From Alteromonas aestuariivivens (lineage in GTDB: Bacteria; Pseudomonadota; Gammaproteobacteria; Enterobacterales; Alteromonadaceae): DNA of 64,000 nucleotides. Below, one piece after another: positions 1-7,999 of the stretch (position 1 is its first letter; the number at the start of each line of letters is the position of its first letter). Where the stretch lies: the NCBI RefSeq assembly GCF_003367475.1, contig NZ_QRHA01000001.1:62001-126000 (forward strand), in the 5' to 3' direction. Position numbers and translations under genes: made by a program. The notes under the pieces were generated by a model, which made no database searches, was not told the origin of the DNA, and worked only from the letters and a program-made list of their open reading frames with translations.

Positions 1-2
1 AA

Positions 3-140
3 GAATTTACCTTCGATCTGGCATGGCAGGATGGCGATGTGGCCATAGTGGATAACTACCGGGCCATGCACGGTCGCCGCCCCTATTCTGGAGACAGAAA
101 GCGCGTGGTGCTGGTGGCGTTAGTTGCATCTGAGCGATAA
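3..140 (+). CDS. C-terminal fragment of a TauD/TfdA-type dioxygenase
   Basis: Only the last 45 residues lie in the window, open from base 3 to the TAA at 138-140; the gene begins upstream. The tail reads DNYRAMHGRRPYSGDRKRV, which resembles the C-terminal signature of Fe(II)/2-oxoglutarate dioxygenases of the TauD/TfdA family. In that family the His is the distal iron ligand and an Arg about a dozen residues later binds 2-oxoglutarate. Members often release sulfite or hydroxylate small carboxylates. The next gene starts 5 bases downstream, so the two are probably co-transcribed. Its position before a transporter and a sulfite dehydrogenase makes sulfonate cleavage a reasonable guess, but the substrate cannot be read from this fragment. 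Confidence 0.7.
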   Translation, partial: EFTFDLAWQDGDVAIVDNYRAMHGRRPYSGDRKRVVLVALVASER

Positions 141-145
141 CTCCG

Positions 146-1153
146 ATGCATGACCTTGCGGTAAAATGCAGGAACATCTGGCCGGGCCTTGGTATTACCG
201 CCATCACGGGAATGGCTGCGTTGTTTCTGAGTGAACACTACCACGCGCCTGCAATGTTGTTCGCATTGTTGCTGGGAATGGCGGTGTCATTCCTTTACCA
301 GGATGACAAGCCCTGTGCGAGTGGTATTGAGTTTACCGCAAGCACCTTGTTGCGAGCGGGCGTTGTCTTGCTGGGCTTGAGAATAGCACTGGGCGATTTA
401 GCCGTGCTGGGGTGGAAGACCGCTCTTTGGTTAGCCGGGGCCATATTTTTCACCATTGTACTTGGCATTGTGCTGGCGAAATTTCTTGGGCTTCAAAAGC
501 GCTTTGGTGCTTTGACGGGCGGGTCTGTCTCCATATGCGGTGCGTCCGCAGCGCTGGCGATTTCGACCATTTTACCCAAGGGAGAAAATCATGAGCGCGA
601 CACACTGCTAACCGTTATTGGCGTGACGGCGATGTCGACCATCGCCATGGTGGTATACCCCATTGTGGTTGATCAATTGGGGATGAACGACACCGAGGCG
701 GGTATTTTCCTGGGCGGCACTATTCACGATGTTGCACAGGTTGTGGGGGCGGGTTATTCGGTATCACAGGATGCCGGCGATATGGCCACTTTAACCAAGC
801 TGGTACGGGTGGCAATGCTCGTGCCGGTGGTCATCATTATGATGATGGTGATAAAGCGATTCTATACCGCAAAAAACCAGGCTGACAGCGCAAACGTTCC
901 AAAAATGCCGCTGTTTCTGGTGGGCTTTATATTGTTGATGTTACTCAACAGTTTTGTTGCTCTGCCCAGCGTGGTGATTGAAACGGGTACCTCAATCTCG
1001 CGCTTTTTCCTTGTGGTTTCCATTACTGCAATTGGCATGAAGTCAAACCTGGGCAAGCTAGCTGAGGTGGGCGTGCTTCCGATTGTCATCATAGTCACTG
1101 AAACCCTTTGGATAGGGCTGTTTATTCTTGGCTACCTGTACCTGATCAAATAA
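146..1153 (+). CDS. YeiH/UPF0324-type putative sulfate exporter
   Basis: This 335-residue protein is almost entirely hydrophobic, with about ten predicted membrane helices, the size and shape of the YeiH (Cons_hypoth698) family. The stretch GGSVSICGASAALAIS at about residues 128-143 is the most recognisable family block. The family is annotated as putative sulfate exporters, with little direct biochemistry. The ATG at 146 lies 5 bases after the dioxygenase stop, and a sulfite dehydrogenase follows 63 bases downstream. This supports a role in moving sulfate or a related anion out of the cell as organosulfur compounds are broken down. The family call is firm; the substrate is inferred from neighbours. 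Confidence 0.85.
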   Translation: MHDLAVKCRNIWPGLGITAITGMAALFLSEHYHAPAMLFALLLGMAVSFLYQDDKPCASGIEFTASTLLRAGVVLLGLRIALGDLAVLGWKTALWLAGAIFFTIVLGIVLAKFLGLQKRFGALTGGSVSICGASAALAISTILPKGENHERDTLLTVIGVTAMSTIAMVVYPIVVDQLGMNDTEAGIFLGGTIHDVAQVVGAGYSVSQDAGDMATLTKLVRVAMLVPVVIIMMMVIKRFYTAKNQADSANVPKMPLFLVGFILLMLLNSFVALPSVVIETGTSISRFFLVVSITAIGMKSNLGKLAEVGVLPIVIIVTETLWIGLFILGYLYLIK

Positions 1154-1216
1154 GCGATTCGCGGGCGATTTTCGCTCGCGTTCGCAAGCAGGCTTTCACA
1201 AAACGAGGTGTGAACA

Positions 1217-2518
1217 GTGAAAAGACGCGGCCTTCATGAACTCTACGCAGAAGACCCGGTAAAAGCGGACGAAAGTGTGTTTGGCAGAACCACTAACGGC
1301 GTTACGCGAAGGGGTTTTCTCTCTGGTTTGAAATCAATGTCGCTGCTGCTGGGCGCTGAGATTGTGTACGGACAGTTTATGCCAGCAGGGTTGATCCCTG
1401 CTGCATTTGCACAGTCGGATTCACCCTTTGTAATCGAAGGCAAAGACGGGCTGGTGATACTTAACGATCGGCCAGTCAATGCTGAAACACCTGCTCATTT
1501 ACTTGACGACGACGTTACACCGGCGTCGCGTTTTTTCGTACGCAATAATGGCATCGTTCCACAAAGCCCCGATGCCAACAGCTGGACCCTTACCATTGAA
1601 GGTGAGTCAGCAAAACAATCCAGAACATTCTCCCTCAATGAACTGAAACAACAGTTCAAGCACTATACCTACCAGTTAACGCTCGAATGCGGTGGCAACG
1701 GGCGAGCAGAGTTTTCGCCTGCAGCCACCGGTAACCAGTGGACGACTGGGGCAGTGGGGTGCCCCAGCTGGACGGGTGTGCGCTTGAAAGACGTACTGGA
1801 CGCCGTGGGTATAAAAGACGATGCAGTCTACATTGGCTATTACGGTGATGATCAGCATTTGAGCAGAACGCCAGGCAAAGCGGCGATATCAAGAGGCGTA
1901 CCTGTTGATAAAGCAATGGAGGACGAATCCCTGATAGCCTGGGCAATGAATGGCAAGCCTTTGCCGCTTATGAACGGATTTCCGCTGAGACTGGTTTTCG
2001 GCGGCTGGCCGGCATCGACCTCGGGTAAATGGCTTAAGAAAATCGTGGTTCGTAATCAGGTTCATGATGGTGCAAAAATGCTGGGCAAGGCGTACCGTAT
2101 GCCATGCAAACCGATCGCACCCGGAGCGGATGTGGCAGATGAAAACATGTGTATTATTGAAGCGATGCCGGTGAAGTCACTGATTACTTACCCTCAGTCC
2201 GGTATTCAGCATAAACTGGCTCAGGCTTTGGAAGTAAGAGGGCACGCCTGGTGTGGCGAGACTCCGGTTGAAAAGGTATATACCTCCATTGATTTCGGCC
2301 AGACATGGCAACTGGCAACGCTTACCCGCCCTGTAAACCGGCATGCCTGGCAGCACTTTAGTACAAAAATGACCTTTCAGCGTGAAGGATATTATGAAAT
2401 CTGGGCGAAAGCCGAGGATCAAAATGGGCGTACTCAGCCAATGGTGCTGCCGGGCTGGAATCCGAAAGGCTATTTGAATAATGCGTGTCACCGCATAGCT
2501 GTCAGTGTTGTGGTATGA
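1217..2518 (+). CDS. Sulfite dehydrogenase, molybdopterin subunit (SorA/SoxC type)
   Basis: This 433-residue protein starts at a GTG with a GAGG ribosome site at 1205-1208. Near residue 31 a twin-arginine motif (TRRGFLSG) is followed by a hydrophobic stretch ending in AFA, so it is probably exported folded by the Tat system. The motif LTLECGGNGR places the molybdenum-ligating Cys at residue 158, as in sulfite oxidase-fold enzymes, and the C-terminal part matches the Mo-co dimerisation domain. It should oxidise sulfite to sulfate in the periplasm and pass electrons to the cytochrome encoded next, whose start codon lies 19 bases after this stop. Length suits SoxC, while the single-haem partner suits SorAB. 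Other members of the fold with different substrates exist. Confidence 0.85.
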   Translation: MKRRGLHELYAEDPVKADESVFGRTTNGVTRRGFLSGLKSMSLLLGAEIVYGQFMPAGLIPAAFAQSDSPFVIEGKDGLVILNDRPVNAETPAHLLDDDVTPASRFFVRNNGIVPQSPDANSWTLTIEGESAKQSRTFSLNELKQQFKHYTYQLTLECGGNGRAEFSPAATGNQWTTGAVGCPSWTGVRLKDVLDAVGIKDDAVYIGYYGDDQHLSRTPGKAAISRGVPVDKAMEDESLIAWAMNGKPLPLMNGFPLRLVFGGWPASTSGKWLKKIVVRNQVHDGAKMLGKAYRMPCKPIAPGADVADENMCIIEAMPVKSLITYPQSGIQHKLAQALEVRGHAWCGETPVEKVYTSIDFGQTWQLATLTRPVNRHAWQHFSTKMTFQREGYYEIWAKAEDQNGRTQPMVLPGWNPKGYLNNACHRIAVSVVV

Positions 2519-2537
2519 GCAAATCGGGAATGACGCT

Positions 2538-2909
2538 ATGAGACTCCGTTTGTTATTGCCAGTTGCCTTTCTATCCATGATATTTTCGGCCGCTCTGATG
2601 GCTAATGATAACGGGCCAACAGTGAATCCGGGTACGCAGATAGACCAGCAATCAGGACTGATAAAGGCTGATGGATTCAGTTTGGTGCTTGCTCATTGCA
2701 GTGCATGCCATTCGCCGTCACTCATAACCCAGAATGCTATGAGCCGTGAAAGGTGGTTGCAAATCATTCGATGGATGCAAAACACGCAAAAGTTGTGGCC
2801 ACTCGGTGACGCTGAGCCGGTTATTCTCGATTACCTTTCCACCTGGTACGGGCCCAAAACTAGCGCGCGGCGTCCACCGCTGGCACCTTACCTGATGCCG
2901 AGAGATTAA
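2538..2909 (+). CDS. Monohaem cytochrome c, likely sulfite dehydrogenase electron acceptor (SorB-like)
   Basis: The ATG at 2538 is preferred over an in-frame ATG at 2505 because it begins directly with a signal peptide (MRLRLLLPVAFLSMIFSA) and does not overlap the upstream gene. The mature protein has one haem site, CSACH at residues 54-58, and a Met near the C terminus (PYLMPRD) that could be the distal ligand. At 123 residues it has the size of SorB, the small cytochrome subunit of periplasmic sulfite dehydrogenases, rather than the larger dihaem SoxD. It follows the molybdenum subunit immediately and most likely carries its electrons towards the respiratory chain. The pairing is inferred from adjacency. 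Confidence 0.8.
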   Translation: MRLRLLLPVAFLSMIFSAALMANDNGPTVNPGTQIDQQSGLIKADGFSLVLAHCSACHSPSLITQNAMSRERWLQIIRWMQNTQKLWPLGDAEPVILDYLSTWYGPKTSARRPPLAPYLMPRD

Positions 2910-2944
2910 ACTTAACAGATGGAGTGTAGATTTTCAGGCACATC

Positions 2945-3020
2945 AAACCGACTTTCGTCGGTTTGTGAGCACTGCGTTCAATATTTTGATACCAGACTAT
3001 GGTTCAAGAGGCAGGGCTTG
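2945..3020. repeat. Direct repeat, left copy: relic of tRNA-Leu 3' end and terminator
   Basis: This 76-base stretch matches 7921-7999 in the same orientation at about 69 positions by eye, with one 3-base gap. It begins with the same hairpin (AAACCGAC, loop TTTC, GTCGGTTT) that ends the tRNA-Leu transcript. It runs on into a TGG at 3000-3002 that corresponds to the reversed CCA end of the tRNA. Beyond about 3020 the similarity to the tRNA fades. It looks like a decayed copy of an integration site or of a duplicated tRNA gene. Confidence 0.75.
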
Positions 3021-3451
3021 GCGGAGCCGAGCTTTCTGACGGCACCGTGTTACCACCGGCAGATTTTGAAAAGTTAGTGTCTATAGTAGTAATGTAAATT
3101 CAGTGAGTTACTTTCTAAACAAGAAGCTTTGGCAAAGCTATTCTCTTTTCCCACAGATAGCACTCACATCTAGTATACTTGATGATAGTTCTATTGATGC
3201 TAATTTTTGAGTTGCAGTAAAATCTGATTCACCGCTTGCATCGAGATTTGAACCAACCCTCTTTGTCAAGTTTCGCTATCGTATGAAGGTGTACTTTCGA
3301 TCAAGGGAGCTAGAACCTGGATCACTTTTCAATGGGAAGCGGATCTTAGGGGAAGTGGACAGCGGACTGCAGCGTATATCAAGTGCGCGTGCCAGAAGTG
3401 GGGCTTGCCTGGTCGTCGAAGTAGAAACCAAACATTTGAACGACCCTCACA
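3021..3451. other. Gene-poor AT-rich stretch inside the left repeat boundary
   Basis: About 430 bases with no convincing gene. A possible 89-codon frame at 3283-3552 has no recognisable domain and overlaps the end of the transglutaminase-like gene on the other strand. The part between 3061 and 3280 is clearly AT-rich compared with the flanks. No integrase, transposase remnant or terminal inverted repeat is visible here. Confidence 0.5.
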
Positions 3452-4306
3452 TTAACTCACGTCAGTCGTCCATACATTCACTTTTAGAAACGAGCCGGGT
3501 GCACCCCAAAATGCGCCTGATACAGGTGGAACCAGTTCAGGCAGTCGGCTAACGGCTACTGCGATGTGCCGGGCACCTACTAAACATCCATGCGTGGGAT
3601 CAAATCCTTTCCATCCTGCCCCGGGAATGAATACTTCAGCCCATGCGTGAGTGGTCTCAGGAAGGTCACCTGAAGAATCGGTGTGGACGTAACCACTGAC
3701 AAATCTCGCTGCAAACCCAAGATGACGAACAACATCAATAAAAAGGCTGGCCAGGTCGCGGCAAGAACCCTTATTGGTAGTGAGCGTGATGGACGAACTT
3801 TGCACTCCCTCATCATCTCTTTTAACATATTGAATATATTTATAAATCTGCTGGTTCAACAACAGAAGAAGTTCAAATGTCTGAATAGACTGCCGCTGTA
3901 AATAAACCCTGTTTATCCAGTTATCCACTTCGGGGTTATTGCCTGTGCTCTCATTACGTAAATACGGCATCAACGTTATTCGGTCTTCTTGAGCATACTC
4001 AAACGGAAACGAGACAGCAAAATCTGAGATTAAAAAGTCATGAGGCAATACATCGTATTTTTGAACAGTCGTCGTGCTTTCAATCACCAAACGATCAGTG
4101 GGTTCGGAAAACGTGGCAATGGCCACTGAGTTGCTCTCCGCATCCCGATGCCAACGCAGGCTTGCGTGAGGGTTGATATTCAGCTGAGATGATTCGATAT
4201 GTTGATCGTGATCCTCCCGCGGTCTTAGTCGCAGAGTATGGACTTGAAGCTCTACAGGGGTGGAATATTCATAAATTGTTTGATGTATAACCTTAAACCG
4301 TTTCAT
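3452..4306 (-). CDS. Transglutaminase-like cysteine protease-fold protein
   Basis: This 284-residue protein opens with the bacterial transglutaminase-like N-terminal region (MKRFKVIHQTIYEYS, then LRLRPRED). The transglutaminase core follows. The catalytic triad is visible: Cys182 in GSCRDLA, His220 in THAWAEV and an Asp near residue 236 in FDPTHG. Proteins of this family are usually peptidases or amidases rather than cross-linking enzymes, and they often occur with circularly permuted ATP-grasp partners. No such partner is present here; its neighbour is nhaA, 29 bases upstream on the same strand. There is no signal peptide, so it is probably cytoplasmic. The fold is well supported; the substrate is unknown. 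Confidence 0.8.
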   Translation of the reverse strand: MKRFKVIHQTIYEYSTPVELQVHTLRLRPREDHDQHIESSQLNINPHASLRWHRDAESNSVAIATFSEPTDRLVIESTTTVQKYDVLPHDFLISDFAVSFPFEYAQEDRITLMPYLRNESTGNNPEVDNWINRVYLQRQSIQTFELLLLLNQQIYKYIQYVKRDDEGVQSSSITLTTNKGSCRDLASLFIDVVRHLGFAARFVSGYVHTDSSGDLPETTHAWAEVFIPGAGWKGFDPTHGCLVGARHIAVAVSRLPELVPPVSGAFWGAPGSFLKVNVWTTDVS

Positions 4307-4335
4307 ACGCCTATTCGCCTGAATTTTTCATCTTG

Positions 4336-5724
4336 TCACTGTGCATCAGTGTTGATGGTGCGTTGTTCAAATTGAGTATCATTTTTTTTGGTGACCATAA
4401 ACAACAAAGCGATACCCAGAGTCGCTGAAAACAATGACGCGGAAAGTATCCCGAACTTGGCTGCGTTAATGTGTTCAGGTGCGAACGCAAGGTTGGCAAT
4501 AAACATTGCCATTGTAAAACCAATACTGGCTAAAACCCCGCACGCAAATATCAAACTCCATGATAAATCCGAGGGGCGCTCTGCCAGCCCGCATTGCACA
4601 GCGAGCCAGCTGAACAAACAGATCCCGAGGGGCTTTCCAACAACAAATCCAATAAACACTGCCATAGAAATTGCAGCGGACATCTCCTGCAGTGATAACG
4701 GAATGCCGGCATTAGCAAAGGCAAATAAGGGCATTACTAGAAAGCCAACCCATGGGTGAAGCATGAGTTCGAGTCGCTCGACCGGTGACAATGCTTCACG
4801 AGCTGCAGCTTCAGCCGTTTTTAATAATTTGGTATTTATGTGATGGTCTCGTTTGTGACCGCTTTCTGGGTGGGCCCAAAGAGCATTGACGATATTGTGT
4901 AAACGTTCATCGCTGACCCATTTAGTCGTAGGTGTCATCAATCCTAGAACTACGCCCGTGACGGTGGGGTGAATGCCAGAGGCATCGACCAGTACCCATA
5001 AAAAGGCACCGGCAATGAAAAATAAGACAATACTTCGGATGCCTAACAGGGACATTAGCTTAATGGCGGCAAAGCCTGCTAAGGCCAAACCAGCGTTTAA
5101 TAAGTCGATGGTATTGCCATAGCCGATAGCAACAACAATGATTGCACCTAAGTCATCGACAATTGCCAGTGAAAGCATGAACACGCGTAGACTTTTGGGA
5201 ATGCGCTTACCCAGCAGGGCCAGACAACCAATGACAAACGCTGTGTCTGTTGCCATAACTGTTCCCCAGCCATGCTGGCCCGGCTCACCCAGTTGTAAGA
5301 ATACATAGATACAAGCTGGTACAAGCATGCCGCCAATTGCTGCAGCTACAGATAACATCGCAAGCTTAGGCTTGCGCAACTCTCCGAGTACCAGTTCACG
5401 TTTAAGCTCCAGGGCAATCAGAAAGAAAAACAGTGTCATTAACGCATCGTTGATCCAGGTGTGTAACGAATGCTCGATGGTTATCGAACCCACTTTGAAA
5501 CCAATTGATGTTTCCCACCAAGCCACAAAATGTGCGCTAAACGAGGAATTGGCTAGATAAAGGGCCAGCAGGGTAAAGAACAGCAACACCAATCCTGCCG
5601 CCGCTTCTATTTTGAGAAAACGAGCCAAAGGCTGTGATAACCAGTCTATCGGCGATTGCGGTAACTGTTCTGCTTGACCCCTTTTGTCAGCGAGTAATGA
5701 TCTGAGTTGCTTCTTTAGTGTCAT
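4336..5724 (-). CDS. nhaA: Na+/H+ antiporter NhaA
   Basis: This 462-residue inner-membrane antiporter expels Na+ or Li+ in exchange for protons and supports growth in salt and at alkaline pH. The family signatures are present: ATDTAFVIGCLALLG, corresponding to the region of the E. coli Asp133, and LAIVDDLGAIIVVAIGYG, which carries the two adjacent ion-binding aspartates. The protein is longer than E. coli NhaA (388 residues). The extra length comes from a roughly 30-residue hydrophilic N terminus and a charged loop of about 40 residues in the middle (WAHPESGHKRDHHIN). It sits 29 bases upstream of the transglutaminase-like gene and could be co-transcribed. It lies inside the repeat-bounded segment, so it may be a second, acquired antiporter. 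Confidence 0.93.
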   Translation of the reverse strand: MTLKKQLRSLLADKRGQAEQLPQSPIDWLSQPLARFLKIEAAAGLVLLFFTLLALYLANSSFSAHFVAWWETSIGFKVGSITIEHSLHTWINDALMTLFFFLIALELKRELVLGELRKPKLAMLSVAAAIGGMLVPACIYVFLQLGEPGQHGWGTVMATDTAFVIGCLALLGKRIPKSLRVFMLSLAIVDDLGAIIVVAIGYGNTIDLLNAGLALAGFAAIKLMSLLGIRSIVLFFIAGAFLWVLVDASGIHPTVTGVVLGLMTPTTKWVSDERLHNIVNALWAHPESGHKRDHHINTKLLKTAEAAAREALSPVERLELMLHPWVGFLVMPLFAFANAGIPLSLQEMSAAISMAVFIGFVVGKPLGICLFSWLAVQCGLAERPSDLSWSLIFACGVLASIGFTMAMFIANLAFAPEHINAAKFGILSASLFSATLGIALLFMVTKKNDTQFEQRTINTDAQ

Positions 5725-6389
5725 TCGGACTGACCTTTTACCTGAATTATTATTAATCGTTGAGTGAGAGTTCCTATCGATTGAGTCACCTTTAGCGCGT
5801 ATACGCTGGGCGGCAAATAACTCAGTTAAGTGTGTGGCCGGACAGGATCGAAATCAGCGCATCATGGGTTAGTTTTCTCTCGGGCCTTGCCCTCGCGGGT
5901 AAACCGGCTCTAATTCAAACAGTAAGTGCGAAATCGTCCGCTGAACCTTAGCTGGTTGGACGAAGTTGAGATCCACTTGTTTTTCCTTCAACAAAATAAC
6001 GTGGTTTTGTTGGCGTGTTCGTTTTCTGAATCTTTTGAGTGGTTGGTTTTGGTGGCGTCCAAATCATCGAACTTGGGTGTTCAGCTTTAAAAAGTGCGCT
6101 GGACGAGATTTGATACTAACGACAAAACAGACCCTGTTTTAAGCCGCACTCATGTATTTTGAGTACATCAGTGACTTGCTCTTCGTACATTTTCTATTTC
6201 CAAAACCGGAACATCCGCTTACAAGTGTAATAGGAAAACACACATAGGTCATGGTTTTAAATCTGGGGTAAACAAGGCGGTTGGCATACCCTCGCTGAAA
6301 GCGGTTGCTCAGTAGTTAATAATCTATAGGCTTTACAACCGGTTTAAAATGAACCATGCTGGGCAAAATTATGAGTATAAAGAAAAGGG
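5725..6389. other. 665-base intergenic region between nhaA and the WYL regulator
   Basis: The region separates two divergently transcribed genes and must hold both promoters. I see no gene, no tRNA and no clear mobile-element end in it. The part at 5870-5930 is more GC-rich than the rest and could be debris of an older gene, but no frame survives. Close to the right end lie a palindrome and a nine-codon reading frame, described separately. Confidence 0.5.
6337..6355. promoter_or_regulatory. Candidate operator upstream of the WYL regulator
   Basis: Two overlapping inverted repeats sit 35-53 bases before the regulator start: the perfect palindrome AACCGGTT at 6337-6344, and GGTT-N7-AACC at 6341-6355. 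BrxR/CapW-type regulators are known to bind inverted repeats in their own promoters, which is why this position is of interest. The half-sites are short, so chance is possible. Confidence 0.35.
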
Positions 6390-7286
6390 ATGATGCTTGA
6401 GTCCATCGGTTTTGCTCAGAAACAACGTCTTGCTTATATCGATTTCTGCCTGTTGTTTAAGGGCTCAATTTATCGTCAGGACTTAATTAGCCGTTTTCAG
6501 GTCGGCTTGTCGGCAGGCTCACGCGATTTCAGTATTTACAAAGAGCTTGCGCCGGATAACTTGTCTTACGACTCGCGAGAGAAACGCTACTTGCAGACAA
6601 CGGAGTTTAAGCCCGTTTTTGAACACGATGCAAAGATTACCTTAACCAAGCTCGCCAATAATATATCAGATGGATTCGATGCCATCGGCGATATTCACTT
6701 TCCTGTTGAAGCGCCATCCAGTCTCAATGTGCCAGACATCTTTATCGTTGCACGTCTGGTGCAAGCCATTCTCAATAACAAAGCGGTCAGCATCATTTAC
6801 ACCTCACTTTCTAGTGGTTCAGGTGCAAGAGAACTCGTTCCGCATTCCATCGTAGATAATGGCCTACGCTGGCACGTTCGCGCCTTTGATCGAAAAAGTC
6901 AGAGCTTCCGGGACTTCGTGTTAACGCGAATTAGCAAAGTAACGATTAAAGACATGCCTGATCCGGAAGAAAGCGCCCAAGCAGATACTGAATGGCAGTG
7001 CCTTGTTCCGCTTCAAATTGTGCCACATCCAAAAAATGTTCAGCATCCCACCGCGATTGAAATGGATTACGGCATGGAAAACAAGCAACTGCTTATTGAA
7101 GTAAGAGCGGCAATGGCAGGTTACCTGTTGCGACGGTGGAATGTGGACTGTACTGAGCGCGGAATCTTGCGAGGTCCTGAATATCAGCTTTGGTTGTTGA
7201 ATCGATTCACTTTAAACAATGTACCGAACCTGACAATTGCACCCGGGTATATAACGAAAGAACAGAGCAATGGAGGCCAAACGTGA
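6390..7286 (+). CDS. WYL-domain transcriptional regulator, BrxR/CapW-like
   Basis: This 298-residue protein has the three-part plan of the BrxR/CapW regulators. An N-terminal winged helix spans about residues 10-75 and includes FAQKQRLAYIDF and YKELAPDNLSYD. A WYL domain covers roughly 120-195, with the hallmark GLRWHVRAFDR followed by FRDFVLTRI. A C-terminal WCX-like region follows. Such proteins repress their own promoters, and the WYL domain is thought to sense a nucleic acid or nucleotide signal made during infection. They usually precede BREX, CBASS or other anti-phage genes. Here the only downstream gene is a DUF6933-type frame that overlaps the stop by 4 bases. A second in-frame ATG at 6393 is an alternative start. 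Family identity is strong; the regulon is unknown. Confidence 0.85.
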   Translation: MMLESIGFAQKQRLAYIDFCLLFKGSIYRQDLISRFQVGLSAGSRDFSIYKELAPDNLSYDSREKRYLQTTEFKPVFEHDAKITLTKLANNISDGFDAIGDIHFPVEAPSSLNVPDIFIVARLVQAILNNKAVSIIYTSLSSGSGARELVPHSIVDNGLRWHVRAFDRKSQSFRDFVLTRISKVTIKDMPDPEESAQADTEWQCLVPLQIVPHPKNVQHPTAIEMDYGMENKQLLIEVRAAMAGYLLRRWNVDCTERGILRGPEYQLWLLNRFTLNNVPNLTIAPGYITKEQSNGGQT

Positions 7287-7849
7287 TCCTCCATTGCACC
7301 AAGAAGCTCTATGCAAAGCTACCTGAGAAAGTAAAAGCTGCAGAGCAACCAGCTACAGCTATAGGCATTCAGGCACAGTGGATAAACTGGCATGCAAATC
7401 TCATCACTATTCAGCGCAGGCAATGTGTAATTGCAGTGCACGATACAACACGTTTCACGTTGTTTATTCCATGCCTGACCAAGAAAGATTTCGCTAGTCT
7501 TGATTGGCATTTTAACGATGTGTTGATTAATACCTTGCTGAAAAGCGATATGCCGTCTGAGCTCGTTAATTCCGCTGCGACGAACTACCAGCCACTCAGG
7601 TTCGATACAAACTGCAATCGTTCGGTACAAGGTACGATGAATCAGGTGGCTCAGGAAATTGATTACGGGTTGTATTACAAGAGCATGTCGGTAGCAGATA
7701 TAAGCCCGTACCGATACAGCGCAGACTTAAGCCATAGGCCCTGCGGAGTTAAAGGTCAGAAAGATTACATTTGGCCAGTCAGGGAAATGGCGGCATTACT
7801 AGAAAAGTTGTCAGAACAGACATCGTCTAAAGCACAAACACTCCGTTAG
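7283..7849 (+). CDS. DUF6933-like protein coupled to the WYL regulator
   Basis: The start is taken as GTG at 7283, inside the overlap GTGA with the regulator stop, because a strong GGAGG lies at 7272-7276 at correct spacing. Longer starts would run far into the regulator. The 188-residue product begins VILHCTKKLYAKLPEK, followed by INWHANLITIQRRQCVIAV and FTLFIPCLTKKDF. This pattern, with its W-H-A-N-L and R-R-x-C blocks, is what I recall of DUF6933 proteins. There is no signal peptide or membrane helix. The function is unknown. Four-base overlap with a BrxR/CapW-like gene implies coupled translation and a shared role. No catalytic motif is evident to me. Confidence 0.65.
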   Translation: MILHCTKKLYAKLPEKVKAAEQPATAIGIQAQWINWHANLITIQRRQCVIAVHDTTRFTLFIPCLTKKDFASLDWHFNDVLINTLLKSDMPSELVNSAATNYQPLRFDTNCNRSVQGTMNQVAQEIDYGLYYKSMSVADISPYRYSADLSHRPCGVKGQKDYIWPVREMAALLEKLSEQTSSKAQTLR

Positions 7850-7916
7850 GGAAGGTTTAGCAAGGAATATTGGAACAAAGTTCTCTGGTTGACGGCAAGG
7901 CGCCATGACAAGGCAC

Positions 7917-7940
7917 AAAAAAACCGACTTTCGTCGGTTT
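7917..7940 (-). terminator. Rho-independent terminator of tRNA-Leu
   Basis: Read on the minus strand, an 8-bp stem (AAACCGAC with GTCGGTTT, loop GAAA) runs into seven Ts, 38 bases after the CCA end of the tRNA. The GAAA tetraloop and T-tract make a good intrinsic terminator. The same stem, without the T-run, occurs in the left repeat at 2945-2964. Confidence 0.8.
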
Positions 7941-7999
7941 GATGTGAGCACTGCTTTCAAAATTTTGATACCAGATTATGGTACCAGAGGCCGGACTTG
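7921..7999. repeat. Direct repeat, right copy: tRNA-Leu terminator and 3' end
   Basis: This is the intact counterpart of 2945-3020 in the same orientation. It includes the terminator stem, the spacer and the last 21 bases of the tRNA gene. The two copies bound about 5 kb of sequence, the arrangement left when an element integrates at a tRNA 3' end. No integrase remains between them. Confidence 0.75.

Noticed and set aside
3283..3552. 89-codon plus-strand frame in the left part of the repeat-bounded segment
   Set aside because: No known domain, no clear ribosome site, and it overlaps the end of the transglutaminase-like gene on the other strand.
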